A stretch of 64,000 nucleotides of DNA from Flavobacterium sp. ov086. GTDB taxonomy: Bacteria > Bacteroidota > Bacteroidia > Flavobacteriales > Flavobacteriaceae. Positions 59,987 through 64,000 of this stretch are shown piece after piece. The DNA is taken from NCBI RefSeq assembly GCF_900187965.1, contig NZ_FZNL01000018.1, forward strand, positions 62,001 to 126,000. The letters are read 5' to 3'. The first letter of the stretch is position 1, and the number at the start of each line of letters is the position of its first letter. The translations under genes and the position numbers were made by a program. The notes beneath the pieces are model-generated. The model had not been told where the DNA came from. It ran no database searches and was given only the letters and a program-made list of their open reading frames with translations.

Positions 59987-62722
59987 TTATGATTTCTTAT
60001 TAAAATCTCCCGCATAAATTGATGTCATTTTTTCTAAGCTTAAATACTTTCTTAAAACAGCATTTACGTCTTCTACTTTCAAAGCTTTAACTTTAGATTC
60101 AAGATCATCGTAATCCTCTAAAGGAATTCCGTATTGAAGATATTTATTTGTCAAACTAATCAACATCATATCATTTCCTAATCTTGTTTTTCTTTCGTTA
60201 AGCCAGCTTCCTAAATTTGATTTTAATTCCTCGGCTGTAAATCCATCTTTTAAAGCTTTTGTAATTTCTTCTTTAGTTGCTGCTTCAACTGCTCCTTTTT
60301 TCGTTGGATTTAAGAACGCATAATACTCCCAGAAAGCAACATCATTTGTAACAGGAACATCAATAAAAGAACCTGCACCGTAGCTGATTCCTTCTTTTTC
60401 TCTCAATCTCATTGGGATTCTTGCACTCAAAAACCCACCGCTTCCTAAAATTTCATTTGCCATTACAAATGCAGGATAATCTGGGCTTTTTACATTCATT
60501 TTAAAAGCAATTTTACCTGTCGCAACCGCATTTTCCTTGTCTGGAGTAATATAATCTTTGTCTAACTTTTTAGTCTCTGAAAACGTTGGCAAAGCAAGAA
60601 CATATTTAGATTTAGAATTCCATTTGCCAAAAGTATTTTCCAGAATTTGTCCTGTTTCTTTAGCATCCAAATCTCCAACAACAGTTCCCAATCCGTTATT
60701 TCCTCCAAAGATATTTTTATAGAAATCAACAATTTCAGATTGCTTTATTTTCTTGTAAGCATCAATTTGTTCCTGAACTGTCGAGGTATAAAAAATACTT
60801 CCTTTTGGATAATTCGATGTCAATCTTGAAACCTCGATAAAAGCAATAGACTGAGGATCATTTAGACTTGATTCTAAATAAGTATTGTACTCATTGATAG
60901 TTTTTGTAAGTTCATTTTCAGGAAAAGTAGAATTAACCAATAAATCTCCCACAATCTCCATTACTCCTTTAAAACTATCTTTGTAAGTATTGATATTAAT
61001 TGATAAAGTCTGTCCTGAATAATCAAAATTTACGCTTGATTTTAACTGATCTAATTGATCACTAATCTGCTCTTTGGTTCTTGTTTTTGTACCTGTTTTC
61101 AATAATTGAGCAAGAATAGATCCTATATCCTCTTTTCCTTCCAACTCCTTTTCATTACTTACCGGAAATTTAAAACTAGCCTGAACTTTTCCTCCCTTTA
61201 TCTCTTTTTTGATTAAACCGTATTTTGCGCCGTTACTTAATTTACCTTCTGCAAAATTCTGTTTTAAATTTTTGATAGAAGCTTCAAATGCAGCAGCTTC
61301 TTTTTCTAAAGCTTTTCCTTTATAATCTTTCGTTAAAGCAACGATTTGCTCATCTGTATATTCAACAGGTTTTACTCTTTGCTCATCTTTAGACGGAATA
61401 AAAATCCCAACTGTTCTATTATTACTTCTGAAATATTTATCTGCAACTCTTTGAATATCTTCTTTAGTCAAATTTTCGACTGCATCTCTATACATAAATC
61501 CCAATCTATAATCTCCTGCTCCAATAATTTCAGTAAGATTTATGGCAAATGAAACAGTATTGTTTTTTATACCATCAAGTTGTTTGATAATTTTTGCTTT
61601 GGCTCTCGTTACATCTTCATCCGTATATTTAGTCGTTGCTATTTTATCCAACTCTGTTCTAACTATATCTTTAGTTGCTTTAACATCTTTATCATTAGGT
61701 ACTGCAACTCCAAAATAAATATAACTCGCATCTCTTGTTGTTGGCTGCCAATAATAGATACTGGACACTTTTTGAGTCTCTATTAATGATTTATATAAAT
61801 ATCCGGATGGATCCGAAGTTAAAATTTCGCCCAAAGCATCAATTGCAGCATAGTCTTTATCTACATAAGCCGCTGTGTGATACAAAGCACCAATGTTTTT
61901 ACTGTCTCCGGCTCTGTTTAGCTCTACATATTTTTCACCATCTTGTGCAGGCTCAACTGTATAAGTCTTATCCAGAACTCTTTTAGGTCTTGGAATAGCT
62001 CCAAAATATTGCCCAACATATTGCAACGCTCTTTGCTCATCAAACTTACCGGCAATTATCAAAGTTGAATTGTCCGGTTGATAATATTTTTCATAAAAAA
62101 CTCTAAGCGTAGTTGCTTTTACTCTTTCGATATCTTCTTTACTTCCAATAGTGCTTTTCCCGTAATTGTGCCACAAATAAGCCGACGAAAGTATTCTTTC
62201 CTGTAAAACACGATCCGGATTATTCTCTCCAATTTCAAATTCGTTTCTTACCACAGAAAACTCTTTTGATAAATCCTCTTGTAAAATAGTTGCGTTGATC
62301 ATTCGATCCGCTTCCATTTCGATACTCCATTTTAGATTTTCATCACTTGAAGGAAAAACTTCGTAATAATTGGTTCGGTCAAGCCAAGTTGTTCCGTTAG
62401 CATTTCCACCTTTATCAGAAAGCATTTTTTTAATATCTCCTAAATTTTTGGTACTTTTAAAAAGCATGTGCTCTAACAAATGCGCCATACCTTTCTCGCC
62501 ATAACCTTCATTTCTTGAACCTACATTGTAAACAATATTTACAACCATATTGCTTTGAGAAGCATCAGGAATCAAAAGGACTTTTAGTCCGTTATTCAAA
62601 GTATATTCCTTAACACCTTCTACGTTTTTAATGTATTTGGGCGCTTCAGATTTTTGTGCATAAACTGAACTCAATGAAGCCAATGAGCAGTAAAGAATTC
62701 CACTTAGTAATAAGTTTCTCAT
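59987..62722 (-). CDS. M16 family zinc metallopeptidase (two-lobe)
   Basis: 911 residues. Signal peptide MRNLLLSGILYCSLASLSSV, so periplasmic. The zinc motif HLLEH (residues 81-85, HxxEH) lies in MAHLLEHMLFKS, with further support from SIEMEADRMINATIL for the third ligand. A second, catalytically silent M16 lobe follows from about residue 500 (LSNGAKYGLIKKEI; LAQLLKTGTKTRTKEQISDQ) and the R-Y type loop at GSGGFLSARIPMRLREKEGI. Pitrilysin/insulinase-type enzymes with two lobes in one chain degrade peptides in a closed chamber. The substrate is unknown. Single gene. Confidence 0.93.
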   Translation of the reverse strand: MRNLLLSGILYCSLASLSSVYAQKSEAPKYIKNVEGVKEYTLNNGLKVLLIPDASQSNMVVNIVYNVGSRNEGYGEKGMAHLLEHMLFKSTKNLGDIKKMLSDKGGNANGTTWLDRTNYYEVFPSSDENLKWSIEMEADRMINATILQEDLSKEFSVVRNEFEIGENNPDRVLQERILSSAYLWHNYGKSTIGSKEDIERVKATTLRVFYEKYYQPDNSTLIIAGKFDEQRALQYVGQYFGAIPRPKRVLDKTYTVEPAQDGEKYVELNRAGDSKNIGALYHTAAYVDKDYAAIDALGEILTSDPSGYLYKSLIETQKVSSIYYWQPTTRDASYIYFGVAVPNDKDVKATKDIVRTELDKIATTKYTDEDVTRAKAKIIKQLDGIKNNTVSFAINLTEIIGAGDYRLGFMYRDAVENLTKEDIQRVADKYFRSNNRTVGIFIPSKDEQRVKPVEYTDEQIVALTKDYKGKALEKEAAAFEASIKNLKQNFAEGKLSNGAKYGLIKKEIKGGKVQASFKFPVSNEKELEGKEDIGSILAQLLKTGTKTRTKEQISDQLDQLKSSVNFDYSGQTLSININTYKDSFKGVMEIVGDLLVNSTFPENELTKTINEYNTYLESSLNDPQSIAFIEVSRLTSNYPKGSIFYTSTVQEQIDAYKKIKQSEIVDFYKNIFGGNNGLGTVVGDLDAKETGQILENTFGKWNSKSKYVLALPTFSETKKLDKDYITPDKENAVATGKIAFKMNVKSPDYPAFVMANEILGSGGFLSARIPMRLREKEGISYGAGSFIDVPVTNDVAFWEYYAFLNPTKKGAVEAATKEEITKALKDGFTAEELKSNLGSWLNERKTRLGNDMMLISLTNKYLQYGIPLEDYDDLESKVKALKVEDVNAVLRKYLSLEKMTSIYAGDFNKKS

Positions 62723-62852
62723 AGATTATTGTTAAAGGATTAGTTAATTCTTGGTAATCAAATATAGTATTTTTCCTAAACACGAACCATCAATATTAAC
62801 TTAGTTTTAATAATTTATGGCAAACCTCAATCTAAATTAATATCATAAAAAA

Positions 62853-62886
62853 ATCCGAAACGACATTTAAAATGTTCATTTCGGAT
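62853..62886 (-). terminator. Hairpin behind asnB
   Basis: ATCCGAAA pairs with TTTCGGAT, with an inner ACATT/AATGT stem. It lies about 80 bases past the asnB stop. An A-run upstream is a T-run on the asnB strand. Confidence 0.65.
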
Positions 62887-62924
62887 CTTATCTTTTATTA
62901 TTCGAATTCCCAGTAGAATTCAAA

Positions 62925-62958
62925 CATTGGAATTTGGAATTTTAATATATTGGAATTT
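62925..62958. repeat. TTGGAATTT word cluster behind asnB
   Basis: Three TTGGAATTT-like words (62929, 62935, 62951) stand directly 3' of the asnB stop. They belong to the same word family as the group at 59813-59983 around the M16 gene's other end. Confidence 0.5.
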
Positions 62959-62965
62959 CTCCACT

Positions 62966-64000
62966 TTAAACTGTCATTCCTGATTTTACAGTTTCAAAAT
63001 TTCCTTCTTTGTGAGCAGCGTTTGCTCTTCCGCTTGGATCTTGATTTTCCTGCCATTTCGGAATCCATTTACGAACCGTTTGCGCAGCGCTAATTTGTGG
63101 ATAATATTTATGAAAAATAGATCTGTACAAATATGCTTCTTTTGTTGTTGGAGAATTATACGGAAATTCAGCACTTGCCCCAGCCAATTGCTCGTCTGAA
63201 ATTTGAGTAGAACAATGTTCCATCAATTCATCAATCCAATTATATCCAACTCCATCAGAAAATTGTTCTTTTTGACGCCATAAAACATCTTCTGGTAAAT
63301 ATGGATTTTCAGGCGTATCAAATGCTTTTCTTAAAATATATTTTTCGATACCTTCATAAGTTTTTGGTTGCTTTTCTTCTGGTTTGATACGAATAGTAGC
63401 ATCCAGAAACGCAGTATCCAAAAACGGAACTCTAGTCTCTATACCATTTGCCATTGTAGATTTATCTGCACGCAACAAATCGGCTGTAAATAATTTTTGA
63501 ACTCTTTCGATTGTTTCTTTCTGAAATTCTTCTGTCGATGGTGCATTTCTAAAATACAAATGACCTCCAAAAACTTCGTCAGCTCCTTCACCTGAAAGAA
63601 TTACTTTAATTCCTTTTCCAGCAATTGCTTTTGATAACAAATACATTGGCACACTGGCTCTAACCGAAATTATATCGTAAGTCTCAATATCGTAGATTAT
63701 CTTTTCTAAAAGCTCAATTCCTTCTTTTACAGAAAAATGAATTTCATGATGTTCCGTACCTAAAAATTCGGCAGCTCTTCTTGCCGCTTTAGCATCCGGT
63801 GCATCAGCATCTAAAGCAATTGAAAACGAATGAAGTGTTTTTCCACTCTCCTTCAACAAACGAGAAGAAATTGCAGAAATCAAAGAAGAGTCCAAACCTC
63901 CTGAAAGTAATACTCCAACAGGCATTTCACTCATTAAACGCTTACGAACAGCTTCTGTAAATGTAGTTCTGATCACATCTAAATCAAGATCATTGGTAGC
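62966..64000 (-). CDS. asnB: Asparagine synthase (glutamine-hydrolysing), C-terminal part
   Basis: Reading frame open through the right edge, so the N-terminal glutaminase domain is outside; 344 residues are visible. The synthetase domain begins with IRTTFTEAVRKRL and the ATP pyrophosphatase motif GVLLSGGLDSSLISAIS. Next come YDIISVRASVPMYLLSKAIA and ILSGEGADEVFGGHLYFRNA, all typical of AsnB. It makes asparagine from aspartate with glutamine as nitrogen donor and ATP. A GTG at 63976 should not be taken as the start because coding continues upstream. Confidence 0.95.
   Translation of the reverse strand, partial: ATNDLDLDVIRTTFTEAVRKRLMSEMPVGVLLSGGLDSSLISAISSRLLKESGKTLHSFSIALDADAPDAKAARRAAEFLGTEHHEIHFSVKEGIELLEKIIYDIETYDIISVRASVPMYLLSKAIAGKGIKVILSGEGADEVFGGHLYFRNAPSTEEFQKETIERVQKLFTADLLRADKSTMANGIETRVPFLDTAFLDATIRIKPEEKQPKTYEGIEKYILRKAFDTPENPYLPEDVLWRQKEQFSDGVGYNWIDELMEHCSTQISDEQLAGASAEFPYNSPTTKEAYLYRSIFHKYYPQISAAQTVRKWIPKWQENQDPSGRANAAHKEGNFETVKSGMTV

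Overview
The window looks like a chromosomal stretch of a Flavobacterium-type member of the Bacteroidota. Four things point there: AT-rich DNA, promoters of the TTTG / TAnnTTTG type instead of -35/-10 boxes, several SusC-like TonB-dependent receptors with carboxypeptidase-like N-terminal domains, and a type IX secretion (T9SS) adhesin / PorP-SprF / OmpA operon. No rRNA, tRNA, CRISPR array, insertion sequence or prophage was recognised.

Layout. 1-1.6 kb: end of an outer-membrane barrel gene and a small envelope/stress cluster (a 50-residue membrane peptide, YtxH, holin-X-like protein, unknown). 2.2-4.7 kb: a lipoprotein and prfA on the minus strand. 5.0-5.6 kb: a hicA-hicB toxin-antitoxin pair with palindromes upstream. 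6.2-13.6 kb: an accessory island of short, mostly unrecognised genes (small membrane proteins, a possible Cas2-fold protein, a HEAT-repeat protein, a bacterial PH-like protein, YdcF, a likely SUKH-type immunity protein, a YdeI-like protein) with structured spacers. 13.8-16.1 kb: a DoxX-like membrane protein, a DUF5995 protein and a small secreted protein. 16.5-19.7 kb: a tight three-gene module of a four-helix membrane protein, a P-loop GTPase and a coiled-coil tail-anchored protein. This is the best candidate for an undescribed system. 19.9-24 kb: topB, a lipoprotein and a TPR gene apparently split by a shift at an A9 tract. 24.2-35.2 kb: an MFS transporter and an iron/siderophore uptake locus (three TonB-dependent receptors, a PepSY reductase-like protein, a DUF4198 protein). 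35.4-39.9 kb: a GyrI-like protein, valS, a DUF1573 protein and a lipoprotein. 40-45.8 kb: the T9SS adhesin operon. 45.9-64 kb: mainly housekeeping genes (aminotransferase, folE, cysS, yidD, lgt, secDF, mdh, gyrB, an M16 peptidase, asnB running off the end), plus a four-helix-bundle gene broken by a stop codon.

Two non-coding signals stand out. First, four sites (5743, 5931, 15635, 16342) carry a palindrome of consensus TTACGGATTTCCGTAA, and in all four a TAnnTTTG/A -7 box starts exactly 37 bases after the palindrome begins, with no -33 box. This reads as an activator-dependent promoter family linking the 6160 gene pair, the 15721 secreted protein and the GTPase module. Second, four genes or gene clusters are followed by imperfect 8-base tandem repeats (about TRAGNTNC), always in the coding orientation and at three of the four sites starting within 5 bases of the stop codon. 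Other short dispersed families (GTTTAATCG, ATTCCAAA, AATTCGTGG words, large hairpins) fill the remaining intergenic space.
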